A stretch of 20,466 bases of DNA from Coriobacteriia bacterium (GTDB lineage: Bacteria; Actinomycetota; Coriobacteriia; WRKU01): contig WRDL01000013.1 of assembly GCA_009784095.1 (NCBI GenBank), positions 1 to 20,466 of the forward strand, read 5' to 3'. Position numbers and translations under genes: made by a program. Under the pieces are notes generated by a model. That model was not told the DNA's origin. It made no database searches and saw only the letters and a list, made by a program, of their open reading frames with translations. Below, piece by piece: positions 6,244 through 14,051 of the stretch; positions within the stretch are counted from its first letter, which is position 1; each line of letters begins with the position of its first letter.

Positions 6244-7508
6244 AGTTCCACTCCTTCGTCGACATCAAGCCGGATACAGTCCACCTCGGTACCGGCAGGT
6301 ACCGGGCTAAATCCCTCGGGTAACACGATGAATGCATTGCCTTCATGAACAGATCTGAGCAGCGCCGAGGACTGGTCGCCCTCGACGGTACATTCGAGAT
6401 CGCCGCCATCCCCACGTCGTACGGTACCGCGCAAGAAGTAACGTCGATCCTGATGTTTCTTCGCATCGTGGGTTATACGCGCGTGTATCACCGGACGAGT
6501 CAACTCGGTATGGCCCTGCATCTTGCGCAGTGCCGGACGAACGAACATCTCGAAACCCACATAAGACGAGGTCGGATTGCCCGGTAGCCCGAAGAAAGGG
6601 GTCTCTTTGATGACCCCCATTGTTTGGGGCCTACCCGGACGCATATTCACCTTGCAGTGATACGGTGTGCCGATATCTTCAAGCACCGGTTTGACGAAGT
6701 CGAAGTCACCACCGGAGACACCACCACTGGTCACGACGAAATCACACTCTTGAGCTGCGCGAGTAAGTGCCTCTTTGGTCGCCTCGTAGGTGTCTTCTAT
6801 ACCGGGATAGTCGATGGGGATACCACCGGCTGCGATGATCTGGGCGCCGAGCGAGTACGAATTGGAGTTACGGATCTGACCGGGGCCCGGCACGGTATGG
6901 GCATCGACGAGCTCGCTGCCGGTCGAGACTACCGCGACTCGTGGCCGACGATAGACCTGTACCGTGGGATGCCCTGTCGCGGAAAGCAGACCGATACCGG
7001 CAGGACCCAGGATCTCCCCGGCGTGCAGAGCGATCTGACCTGCCGCGACTTCCTTGCCCCTACGACGGATATTCTTGCCCGAGATCGCAGGTGCGGTGAA
7101 CGAGATGATCGACCCGATACCACCTTCACCCGATACGGTGCAGGAATCCTCGATCTTGATGACGCTGTCGGCACCGGCAGGCACCGCCGCGCCGGTCATA
7201 ATGCGGGCAGTCGTTACGGACTCGATGGCCCTCTCGAGATGATCCCCCGCTCCGATATGGGCGATGACACCCAGCTCGACCGGGTCCGCCTCGGTGGCTT
7301 TCGCAAGGTCAAGCGTGCGGACAGCGAACCCGTCCATCGCGCTGTGGTCGAAGGGGGCTACATCGATATCGCTTACCGCGTCTTCGGCGAGAACGCGTCC
7401 CAGTGCGTCGCGCAGATCGATCTCCTCGACGTCAAGGACCGGACTGACGTCGAGCAATTGCCGGCGCGCGTCTTCCACCGATGCATATTCGCGGGGATAC
7501 TCACTCAT
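6240..7508 (-). CDS. moeA: Molybdopterin molybdenumtransferase MoeA
   Basis: This 422-residue protein has the full MoeA pattern. It has PFDHSAMDGFAV (52-63), VAVVSTGSEL (191-200), the MoCF-fold motif TSGGVSGGDFDFV (260-272), MRPGRPQTMG (289-298) and GLPGNPTSSYVGFEMFVRPA (307-326), then a C-terminal beta domain. It inserts molybdate into adenylylated molybdopterin. I chose the ATG of MSEYPREYAS, where AAGGA lies ten bases upstream. An ATG 15 codons earlier (7553) has no ribosome site and would sit only about 14 bases from the predicted transcription start. Its stop overlaps the start of the next small gene. The gene is divergent from a cysteine desulfurase, which may supply sulfur to the same pathway. 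Confidence 0.94.
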   Translation of the reverse strand: MSEYPREYASVEDARRQLLDVSPVLDVEEIDLRDALGRVLAEDAVSDIDVAPFDHSAMDGFAVRTLDLAKATEADPVELGVIAHIGAGDHLERAIESVTTARIMTGAAVPAGADSVIKIEDSCTVSGEGGIGSIISFTAPAISGKNIRRRGKEVAAGQIALHAGEILGPAGIGLLSATGHPTVQVYRRPRVAVVSTGSELVDAHTVPGPGQIRNSNSYSLGAQIIAAGGIPIDYPGIEDTYEATKEALTRAAQECDFVVTSGGVSGGDFDFVKPVLEDIGTPYHCKVNMRPGRPQTMGVIKETPFFGLPGNPTSSYVGFEMFVRPALRKMQGHTELTRPVIHARITHDAKKHQDRRYFLRGTVRRGDGGDLECTVEGDQSSALLRSVHEGNAFIVLPEGFSPVPAGTEVDCIRLDVDEGVEL

Positions 7509-7573
7509 GGATCTTTCATCCTTACTTGTCTCGTTCGCATTGTTGTTGGTCATACAATTCGAAGACGCTATCC

Positions 7574-7599
7574 AGTATAAGCAAAAGTCCGCAATGCGG
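7574..7599 (-). promoter_or_regulatory. Possible promoter of the moeA operon
   Basis: A TATACT -10 reads on the minus strand at 7574-7579, giving a leader of about 59 bases to the chosen moeA start. No good -35 is visible at 16-18 bases. A small CCGC-AAT-GCGG dyad (7589-7599) lies just upstream and might be a binding site. The evidence is modest. Confidence 0.35.
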
Positions 7600-7672
7600 G
7601 GTAAGCGATCAGGTGAATCGTGTATAAGAAGGTGGCGAGTGGTCGATTTGGGGTCATGCTACCATAGAGAAT

Positions 7673-8845
7673 ATGAAAGAGAGAACTTCGATAATATATG
7701 CCAACAACGCGACGACCTCTTGGCCAAAACCTACAGGGGTCGCCGAAGCGATGGTGCATGCTCTTGACTGCAAGGGCTCTGCAAATCGTGGTGGTGGCCA
7801 AAGCTCGGTCGAGGTCGAGCATCTCATGCAACACGCACGTGCGGTATGCGCGCGATATCTGGGAGTGACCGATCTCGACAATCTCATGTTCGTTCCCAGC
7901 GCCACGCATGGACTCAATATGGTGCTCCAGGGATACCTCAAGCCCGGCGACGCGGTCATCGTCGCGCGTGCCGAGCATAATGCGGTATTGCGTCCTCTCT
8001 TCGCACTGCAGCAAAAGGGGATCGAGCTCGTGTGGGTGCCTATGGCACCCGGCGGCTATATCGATCTGGCAGAGCTTGAGGAGTTGCTCAAGATCGGAGA
8101 AGAACAGGGGCGTTCCTTCAAAGCGGTCATCTGCCGTCACGGCTCGAATGCGTCGGGGGCACTGCAGCCCCTTGGAGATGTTGTGTTGCTCGCCCATCAA
8201 TACGGCGCGGTCGCGATATCGGACGGCGCTCAGGTCGCCGGTCATGTCCCGGTCAATCTTGAGCAGCTCGAAGTCGACGCATGGGTGTGTTCCGGGCATA
8301 AGGGGCTTTTGGGTCCCAAAGGCATCGGGCTCATGTATCTGGCTCCTCAGTTCGATCTGGATATCACAGTCTGGGGCGGCACCGGTTATGGTGATGCGGA
8401 CTACCTGTGCGAGGACCACATCCGCCCGATCTGCTATGAGGTCGGCACCGAACCGCTACCGGCGGTCTGCGGTCTCCAAGCGGGGATCGAATGGCTCGAG
8501 ATGCATCCTGATGCGTACAAGCACACTGACCGGCTGGGCACCGAGCTGCGTCGTCGCCTCGCCGGGATCGAGGGTATCAGGGTACTCGGTCCGACCGAGA
8601 ACACACCTCACCTACCTTTGGTCCCGTTCGTGTGCGAACATATCCCCCCGAAGGTCTTTGGCGTAGCGCTCGAACAGAAGTATGGCATCATTTCACGCAC
8701 CGGTATGCACTGTTCGCCGGATGCGGCAAAAGTTCTTGGGGCCTATCCCGAAGGCTCGGTCCGCCTCAGTCTGGGACCATTTAATACAGCCGAAGAGATC
8801 GATGCGATCGTCGCGGCCGTTACCGAGATCGCCGCGACCCGATAA
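7673..8845 (+). CDS. Cysteine desulfurase family protein (PLP-dependent, class V)
   Basis: This complete 390-residue class V aminotransferase-fold enzyme starts at YANNATTSWPKP. It has H102 (PLP-stacking, in AEHNAVLRP), SDGAQ at 183-187 and the Schiff-base lysine K210 in SGHKGLLGPKG. The likely catalytic cysteine is C347 in RTGMHCSPDAAKVLG, followed by GSVRLSLGPFNT. It resembles the group of short cysteine desulfurases, related to SufS/CsdA, that often lie outside suf operons. It would remove sulfur from cysteine as an enzyme-bound persulfide. The moeA operon is transcribed away from it across a shared gap, so sulfur supply for molybdopterin is a fair inference but not shown. The ribosome site is weak (AGAGA). 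A REP-like repeat follows the stop. Confidence 0.88.
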   Translation: MKERTSIIYANNATTSWPKPTGVAEAMVHALDCKGSANRGGGQSSVEVEHLMQHARAVCARYLGVTDLDNLMFVPSATHGLNMVLQGYLKPGDAVIVARAEHNAVLRPLFALQQKGIELVWVPMAPGGYIDLAELEELLKIGEEQGRSFKAVICRHGSNASGALQPLGDVVLLAHQYGAVAISDGAQVAGHVPVNLEQLEVDAWVCSGHKGLLGPKGIGLMYLAPQFDLDITVWGGTGYGDADYLCEDHIRPICYEVGTEPLPAVCGLQAGIEWLEMHPDAYKHTDRLGTELRRRLAGIEGIRVLGPTENTPHLPLVPFVCEHIPPKVFGVALEQKYGIISRTGMHCSPDAAKVLGAYPEGSVRLSLGPFNTAEEIDAIVAAVTEIAATR

Positions 8846-8865
8846 GCGTCTGGGTAATGGGACTG

Positions 8866-9010
8866 GAGAGACAATAGGGTCGGTTCATTTTGTCATGGGA
8901 CGGTAGGGTGAGACAGTAGGGTCGGTTCCCTTTGTCACAAAAAAAGAACAGTGGGGTTCGCCTCTTTTTCTTTAGAAGTGTGACAAAAGGAGCCGACCCT
9001 ACTGTCTCAC
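8866..9010. repeat. REP-like intergenic repeat, copy B
   Basis: This has the same unit as copy A. A degenerate direct unit is at 8866-8895 and a truncated piece at 8899-8907. A full direct unit (8908-8939) pairs with an inverted unit (8979-9010) at 30 of 32 positions. The 39 bases between the arms hold a short stem and T-runs on both strands. As in copy A, it lies between convergent genes. Here it begins about 20 bases after the desulfurase stop, and its right arm supplies the last three codons and the stop of the acetyltransferase gene. Confidence 0.87.
8941..8977. terminator. Probable bidirectional terminator inside repeat copy B
   Basis: A GAAC-N6-GTTC stem is flanked by an A-run on the left and TCTTTTTCTTT on the right. 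On the minus strand the stem is followed directly by TTTTTTT. The inner stem is short, but it is nested inside the 32-base inverted arms of the repeat. It would end the desulfurase transcript and the long leftward operon. Confidence 0.6.
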
Positions 9011-9478
9011 TAACTCTTTGCTCATGTGGGTATGGGGGATGTTGGTCAGCGGGCTGATGTATTCGGGACCCACCTTCGTATAACCGCATTTGTGATAGAA
9101 GTCGTATGCTTCGCAGCGTGCCGCCACTCCCACGCGGGTCACGCCTAACTCACGTAGGCGATCTTCGGCGGTACACATCAACGCAGATCCGATCCCGCGA
9201 CCACGCTGACCGGGGGCGACCACCACCTGGCGCAATCTCCGCTCTCCTGCACTTATTAGAGGAACAGGATGCCCGGACGTGTCCCTGTCGGGCGGCATGA
9301 TGCGCGTGGTCCCCAAAAGTTCACCGTTGTCATCTCGCATAACGATGAACTCGCCACCGTCATCACCACTGAGCCAGTCGCTCTCTTGAGCGACTCCCCA
9401 GGGTTCATAGAGATGATAGTAGAGAAGATCCTTCACATCTCGCTCGATCTCCGTTACCGGCATTGATTCGAACTGCAC
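8999..9478 (-). CDS. GNAT-family N-acetyltransferase, ElaA-like end
   Basis: This is a 159-residue GNAT protein. The acetyl-CoA binding motif A is RQVVVAPGQRGRGIGSALM (83-101), with the Q-x-x-G-x-G loop at 91-96. The C-terminal part, AYDFYHKCGYTKVGPEY then IPHTHMSKEL, resembles ElaA-type acetyltransferases, which end near such an IPH..M.K.L segment. The substrate is unknown. The start is a GTG with AGGG eight bases upstream, overlapping the end of nadE. Residues 157-159 (VRQ) and the TAG stop are encoded by the arm of REP-like copy B, so the natural C-terminus was probably rewritten by the repeat. It is the last gene of the long his operon. Confidence 0.85.
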   Translation of the reverse strand: MQFESMPVTEIERDVKDLLYYHLYEPWGVAQESDWLSGDDGGEFIVMRDDNGELLGTTRIMPPDRDTSGHPVPLISAGERRLRQVVVAPGQRGRGIGSALMCTAEDRLRELGVTRVGVAARCEAYDFYHKCGYTKVGPEYISPLTNIPHTHMSKELVRQ

Positions 9479-9483
9479 CGCTG

Positions 9484-10347
9484 CTACCCTGCGTTCAGAT
9501 CCCTTAGGGTGACCGGCAATGATGCTCCGGGAGCGGTGTAGCGCTGCTTGAAGGCGTTCTTCTCGACCATGCCGAGGACCCGCTCGACGTCTACCTGATC
9601 GAGGCCGAGTCCGAGAAGTTCATCTTCACCAAGACCGAGATCGTGATGGAAGAGCACCGCGTCGAGAATTTGATACGAACCCAGCTCTTCCTCATCGGTC
9701 TGATCGGAAGCCAGCTCGGCGCTGGGGGCCTTGTCGAGGATGTTACCGGGGATGATGGGCTCCTGCGCATTGCGATAGCGCGCCAACTCGTAGACCCATT
9801 GTTTGTAGAGTGGGGCCAGAGGCGCGAACGCACCGACCATATCGCCATGTAATGTGGTGTAGCCCACCAGCGTCTCGCTGCGATTCCCGGTGGTCAGTAC
9901 CAGCCATCCATAGGCGTTGGAGAACGCCAGAAGGATGTTTGCCCTGATACGCGCCTGTAGGTTCTGTCTCGTCAGCGACGAGTACCGCTCTTCCATCGCA
10001 CATATGAGACTCGCATCGTATTGCTCCATGATCGTCTCGATGGGTATGGTGAGTACCTCGATGGCGAGATTGTACGCAAGTTCAAGTGCATCGGTCCTGC
10101 TCGCCTCAGTGGTAAAGGGTGAGGGCATGATGATGCCACGCACCCGTTCGGGGCCGAACGCATCGACCGCGAGCGCGGCGACGAGCGCACTATCGATCCC
10201 ACCCGAGATTCCGAGTACGACGTCGGTAAAACCCGCCTCGGCAACGAAATCACGCAATTGATCGCACAAGGAATCGTAGACGACTCCGACACGGTCGGCG
10301 AGAAGAGGGAGCGGTGTATGTCCGGCTGTCACTTCATCGATCACCAT
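9484..10347 (-). CDS. nadE: NAD+ synthetase, stand-alone synthetase domain (NH3-dependent type)
   Basis: This 287-residue enzyme has the ATP-pyrophosphatase loop SGGIDSALV (48-56). Downstream it has RQNLQARIRANILLAFSN, LTTGNRSETLVGYTTLHGDM and PSAELASDQTDEEELGSY, typical of NAD+ synthetases. It turns deamido-NAD+ into NAD+. The sequence style is that of the synthetase half of glutamine-dependent enzymes, yet the nitrilase-like glutaminase half is absent. Free ammonia or a separate glutaminase is therefore expected as nitrogen donor. I chose the ATG with GAGG six bases upstream; a TTG two codons earlier with GGGAG five bases upstream is nearly as good. It lies between the TrpB2 gene and the acetyltransferase in the same transcription unit. 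Confidence 0.92.
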   Translation of the reverse strand: MVIDEVTAGHTPLPLLADRVGVVYDSLCDQLRDFVAEAGFTDVVLGISGGIDSALVAALAVDAFGPERVRGIIMPSPFTTEASRTDALELAYNLAIEVLTIPIETIMEQYDASLICAMEERYSSLTRQNLQARIRANILLAFSNAYGWLVLTTGNRSETLVGYTTLHGDMVGAFAPLAPLYKQWVYELARYRNAQEPIIPGNILDKAPSAELASDQTDEEELGSYQILDAVLFHHDLGLGEDELLGLGLDQVDVERVLGMVEKNAFKQRYTAPGASLPVTLRDLNAG

Positions 10348-10380
10348 GAGCAACCTCGCTCCCTCTTCCTTTAGTTCCCT

Positions 10381-11730
10381 TTACTCGGTATGCTCACCGA
10401 GGACGGTCCCGCTCGCAAAGTCATAATCGACCAGATCGCCTTTGTTATACCGATCATATGAGGCGAGATCGAGGAATCCGTGACCACTGAGATTGAACAG
10501 GATCACGCGACTCTCGCCCGCCTCGGCTGCAGCCTTGGCTTCAGCGACCGCCCCGGCGATCGCATGGCTGGACTCCGGTGCCGGAAGGTGTGCCTCGGCA
10601 CGCGCAAAAATCATCGCGGCATCGAAACAATCGTTCTGATAGACCGACATCGCTTCGATCTCCCCGGCCCTGACCAGCGCAGAGACCAACGGTGAGTCAC
10701 CATGGTAGCGCAGGCCGCCGGCATGTATGCCCGGCGGGATGAAATCATGCCCCAGCGTGTACATCTGCATTTGCGGGGTCAATCCTGCCTCGTCACCGAA
10801 GTCGTAGCGATAGTCTCCGGCGGTCAGCGTCGGACAGGCTTTGGGCTCGACCGCCACGATACGCGTGTTGGTCTTGCCATCGAGACGACGACGATAATAC
10901 GGAAATCCGATACCGGCGAGATTCGAGCCACCACCACAACACGCGATGACCACATCGGGTTCTACGCCGGCCATCTCCATTTGCAAGATAGCCTCTTCTC
11001 CGATGATCGACTGATGGATGCAGACGTGGTTGAGCACGCTACCCAACGAATAGTTGATATCGGGGTTGGCCGCGGCGATCTCGACGGCCTCAGAGATCGC
11101 GATACCCAACGATCCGAGCGAGTCGGGGTCTTCAGCAAGCACACGACGGCCGACCTCGGTCAGCGTCGTGGGACTGCGATGCACTTTTGCACCGAAACTC
11201 TCCATGAAGATCCGACGATACGGTTTTTGATCGTAGCTGATAGCGACCATGAATACGTCGATATCCATATTCATCTGCGAGCCCGCCATCGAAAGCGCGC
11301 TGCCCCACTGGCCAGCTCCCGTCTCAGTCGTCAGTTTCGAGATACCTGCCTTCTTGTTGTAATAGATCTGCGGGATCGCGGTATTGGCCTTGTGCGATCC
11401 GCTCGCGTTGATACCCTCGTACTTATAGTAGATCTGTACATCGTCAGGCAGCCCCAGCGCCTTCTCGAACATCCGCGCTCGCGAGAGCGGGGACGGACGA
11501 TAGGTCCTCAAGATGTCGAGAACCGGGCCGGGGATATCGATATAGCGCTCACGTGACATTTCCTGCTCGACGATGTCGGGCGGAAAGATGGCGAGCAGTG
11601 CCTCAGGGGAAAGGGGGTTGCCAGCCGGGTCGAGTGGTGGACCCAATTGCTCAGGCAGATCGACTTGAACGTTATACCAAGCCGTCGGCATCTCCTTTTC
11701 TGGTAGCACGAAACGATACTGTTCTGACAT
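10381..11730 (-). CDS. trpB: TrpB2-type tryptophan synthase beta chain
   Basis: This 449-residue PLP enzyme of fold type II has the PLP lysine K114 in NASGSHKANTA and the carboxylate loop ETGAGQWG (136-143). It also has the phosphate loop CCGGGSN (264-270) and a late SGHGFLDL. The long N-terminal extension (PTAWYNVQVDLPEQLGPPLD) and the PSPLSRARMFEK segment mark the TrpB2 subgroup, which occurs without TrpA in many archaea and bacteria and may act mainly on free indole. The ATG was chosen for its GGAG seven bases upstream; longer frames run into hisE. It starts 14 bases after hisE, so it belongs to the his transcription unit. No trpA or other trp gene is seen. By family knowledge, serine plus indole gives tryptophan. 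Confidence 0.92.
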   Translation of the reverse strand: MSEQYRFVLPEKEMPTAWYNVQVDLPEQLGPPLDPAGNPLSPEALLAIFPPDIVEQEMSRERYIDIPGPVLDILRTYRPSPLSRARMFEKALGLPDDVQIYYKYEGINASGSHKANTAIPQIYYNKKAGISKLTTETGAGQWGSALSMAGSQMNMDIDVFMVAISYDQKPYRRIFMESFGAKVHRSPTTLTEVGRRVLAEDPDSLGSLGIAISEAVEIAAANPDINYSLGSVLNHVCIHQSIIGEEAILQMEMAGVEPDVVIACCGGGSNLAGIGFPYYRRRLDGKTNTRIVAVEPKACPTLTAGDYRYDFGDEAGLTPQMQMYTLGHDFIPPGIHAGGLRYHGDSPLVSALVRAGEIEAMSVYQNDCFDAAMIFARAEAHLPAPESSHAIAGAVAEAKAAAEAGESRVILFNLSGHGFLDLASYDRYNKGDLVDYDFASGTVLGEHTE

Positions 11731-11744
11731 GATCCCTCTCCTTT

Positions 11745-12098
11745 CTAAAAACGATTCTCCAATTCTATAGCGAGCTCGTTGGGTGAAATATCCCAACGAG
11801 CGCACATCACCAGTATATGGTAGAGCAAATCACCGATTTCGTATACCAGATGATCGTGCCCGGTCCCATATTCAGATACGCCCTCTCCGCCAAGGGATCG
11901 AGCAGCCTCGTACTCCTTGGCGGCCATGATCACCTCCGCGGCTTCTTCGGCGATCTTCTTGTTGATCTTATCGGGTGAGGCGTTGAGTAATTCTGCCGTG
12001 TAGCTCGAACCGTCGGTCAGCGTCGCCGCGTGGGCTTTTCGCTGCTCGATCGTCTCCCACAGCTGTGATATTACCGGTCCGAACTTCTCACTATCCAC
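11745..12098 (-). CDS. hisE: Phosphoribosyl-ATP pyrophosphatase HisE
   Basis: This 117-residue all-helical enzyme of the MazG-like class has the metal-binding acidic pattern IAEEAAEVIMAA (E51, E52, E55) and YEIGDLLYH (E87, D90). It carries out the second step of histidine synthesis, PR-ATP to PR-AMP plus pyrophosphate. The GTG start lies within the end of hisI (8-base overlap) and has only a weak ribosome site, so translational coupling is likely. HisI and HisE are separate proteins here, not the HisIE fusion common in other bacteria. The length is slightly above the shortest family members. Confidence 0.92.
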   Translation of the reverse strand: MDSEKFGPVISQLWETIEQRKAHAATLTDGSSYTAELLNASPDKINKKIAEEAAEVIMAAKEYEAARSLGGEGVSEYGTGHDHLVYEIGDLLYHILVMCARWDISPNELAIELENRF

Positions 12099-12501
12099 GC
12101 TTGGCGCCTTTTTGTTTGCCGAGTGGGAATGTACGATAGAAGCACGAGTGTTGTCCGGTATGGCACGCGGCGTGATTGCCTCCGAGATCGCACATGATCA
12201 ACAGCGTATCGCCGTCACAGTCATATGCCACCTCTTGCGCGCGCAAGGTATTACCGCTCTCCTCACCCTTTCGCCAGTACTTCTGCCTCGAGCGTGAGAA
12301 GAACCATACGTCACCGCTCTCGATGGTACGGTTCAGCGCTTCTTTATCCATCCACGCGACCATCAACACCTTGCCGTCGAGCACGTCGACAATGACCGCG
12401 GGGATCAGACCTTGCTCATCGAAGATGAGTTGATCGACCGTCAGGTCGTTGACTTCGCGATCAGGTCCACTTACTGTTGCTTTTGTTTGATCCAGACTCA
12501 T
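12091..12501 (-). CDS. hisI: Phosphoribosyl-AMP cyclohydrolase HisI
   Basis: This 136-residue protein has the HisI pattern VWFFSRSRQKYWRKGEESGN (65-84), metal-binding DCDGD (D94, D96, D98; C95), and GNHAACHTGQHSCF with C113 and C120 as the other zinc ligands. It opens the adenine ring of PR-AMP (third step). A short N-terminal extension of about 20 residues precedes the conserved domain. Its ATG overlaps the hisF stop (ATGA), and its own stop overlaps the hisE start, so it is fully embedded in the operon. The loop before ACHTG reads GNHA, slightly longer than the usual GPACHTG form. Confidence 0.94.
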   Translation of the reverse strand: MSLDQTKATVSGPDREVNDLTVDQLIFDEQGLIPAVIVDVLDGKVLMVAWMDKEALNRTIESGDVWFFSRSRQKYWRKGEESGNTLRAQEVAYDCDGDTLLIMCDLGGNHAACHTGQHSCFYRTFPLGKQKGAKRG

Positions 12502-13283
12502 GTTCCTACAACCTCCCCATCGATAAGCACCGGGATCCCGGCGCTGGCCAGTGCGCGTTTTACCTCTTCGATACTGAACGTACCGAAGTGAAATACCGAA
12601 GCAGCGAGTACCGCATCGGCCTCTCCCTCGACGATCGCTTCGACGAAGTGCTCAAGCTTGCCGGCTCCGCCGCTCGCGACGGTCGGAAGACCTGACGCGC
12701 GCGCGACCGCGCGAGTCAGCGGTATATCGTATCCGTCCTGAACGCCGTCGCAGTCCATGCTGGTGACCAGTATCTCTCCAGCGCCACGATCAGCGACCTC
12801 TTTGGCCCACTCTTGCGCGTCAAGACCGGTACCGGTCTGACCACCGTTGATCATGACCTCCCAGCGATCCTGCGCGTCCTCGAATCGGCGCGCGTCGATA
12901 GCAACGATAAGCCGCTCGGAGCCGTACTTCTCAACGATCCGATCGATCAGATCGGGGTCGTTGACGACAGCTGAGTTCAGCGAGACCTTATCGGCGCCTG
13001 CCTCGATCATCCGCGTCATATCATTGAGCGAGTGCATGCCACCGCCGACGATGAACGGAGCCGAGACCTTCTTCGAGGTCGCAGAGGCGACATCGAGCAT
13101 GGTGGGGCGATCCTCGGTCGTTGCGGTGATGTCGAGGAAGACGACTTGGTCGGCCCCTTCCCTATCGTAGGCGGCCGCCATCTCGGCCGGGTCGCCCGCA
13201 TCTTTGAGATCGATGAAATTGATCCCCTTTACCACACGCCCGTCTTTGACATCAAGACAGGGTATTACTCTTCGGTAGTCCAT
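12498..13283 (-). CDS. hisF: Imidazole glycerol phosphate synthase cyclase subunit HisF
   Basis: This (beta/alpha)8 barrel of 261 residues has both catalytic aspartates of the family, D11 in IPCLDVKDGRVVKG and D130 in VAIDARR. It also has phosphate-binding FIVGGGMHS and VASGGAG. It makes imidazole glycerol phosphate and AICAR from PRFAR plus ammonia. The usual ammonia source is the HisH glutaminase, and no hisH is in this operon. I chose the ATG six bases after AAAGGAG; a TTG one codon earlier is also possible. A 27-base gap separates it from hisA, and its stop overlaps the hisI start. Confidence 0.95.
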   Translation of the reverse strand: MDYRRVIPCLDVKDGRVVKGINFIDLKDAGDPAEMAAAYDREGADQVVFLDITATTEDRPTMLDVASATSKKVSAPFIVGGGMHSLNDMTRMIEAGADKVSLNSAVVNDPDLIDRIVEKYGSERLIVAIDARRFEDAQDRWEVMINGGQTGTGLDAQEWAKEVADRGAGEILVTSMDCDGVQDGYDIPLTRAVARASGLPTVASGGAGKLEHFVEAIVEGEADAVLAASVFHFGTFSIEEVKRALASAGIPVLIDGEVVGT

Positions 13284-13310
13284 CAATGTCTCCTTTATTG
13301 CTCCTCAATA

Positions 13311-14051
13311 TCAGGCACGAGTGCCGTCAAGTGTCCCTATAGCATCGCTGAGCGAAAAGTTGTCTTCATAGAGTGCACGTCCGACGATAACGCCTTCGGC
13401 AACCGTTTCACCGAGCTGGCGCACCGCCGCGATATCGTCGAGTCCGGTGACACCGCCGCTCACGATGACGGGAAAACCCGCCGCCTCGGCGATGCGCCGG
13501 TATGCCGCGGCATCGATGCCGGATTGCGCGCCGTCGCGTCTGATGTCGGTGTAGACCAGGTGTTTGATGCCCACATCGCTCAGATCGCCGACGAGCTGAG
13601 CGGCGTTGACTTCGCTGCCCTCGCACCATCCCTCGATCGCGACCATGCCGTCACGCGCATCGATCCCGGCGACCAGGTGATCCGGACCGATCTCTTGCGC
13701 GATCTGACTGACAAGTTCACAGCTCGTGATGAGCGCAGTGCCCAAGATAACACGGGACACTCCCGCTTCGACCAGACGTTGTGCGGTCTCGAGCGTGCGG
13801 ATACCGCCACCTACCTGCACCAACAGATCGGGAAATGCCCGGGTGACCGCCGCGATGTGTTCAAGGTTGACCGATCGCCCGCTGCGCGCGCCGTCGAGAT
13901 CGACCATATGGAGCCATTTCGCTCCTTGGTCGACCCACATGCCTGCCTGCGCGACTATATCATCGTTATAGACGGTGACCTGGTCATAGTCGCCCTGGAA
14001 AAGGCGGACCGCTTTACCGTCGAGCATATCGATTGCGGGAAAGACATACAT
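13311..14051 (-). CDS. hisA: ProFAR isomerase HisA
   Basis: This 246-residue (beta/alpha)8 barrel has the HisA catalytic pair: D8 in FPAIDMLDGKAVRL and the acidic residue D131 in GIDARDG. It also has phosphate-binding QVGGGIRT (79-86) and IVSGGVTGLDD. It isomerises ProFAR to PRFAR. In many actinobacteria the PriA form also serves tryptophan synthesis. The loop here (AIEGWCEGSE) looks like ordinary HisA, but I cannot rule out PriA activity by eye. The start ATG overlaps the last base of the hisB stop (TAATG), so the genes are coupled. hisH, which often sits between hisB and hisA, is absent at this junction. Confidence 0.93.
   Translation of the reverse strand: MYVFPAIDMLDGKAVRLFQGDYDQVTVYNDDIVAQAGMWVDQGAKWLHMVDLDGARSGRSVNLEHIAAVTRAFPDLLVQVGGGIRTLETAQRLVEAGVSRVILGTALITSCELVSQIAQEIGPDHLVAGIDARDGMVAIEGWCEGSEVNAAQLVGDLSDVGIKHLVYTDIRRDGAQSGIDAAAYRRIAEAAGFPVIVSGGVTGLDDIAAVRQLGETVAEGVIVGRALYEDNFSLSDAIGTLDGTRA

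Noticed and set aside
6624..7580. Long plus-strand frame opposite moeA
   Set aside because: It is a shadow of a clearly recognisable moeA with all family motifs.
7600..7672. TATAAG at about 7622 as the desulfurase promoter
   Set aside because: No acceptable -35 lies at 16-18 bases, so I could not support a promoter call.
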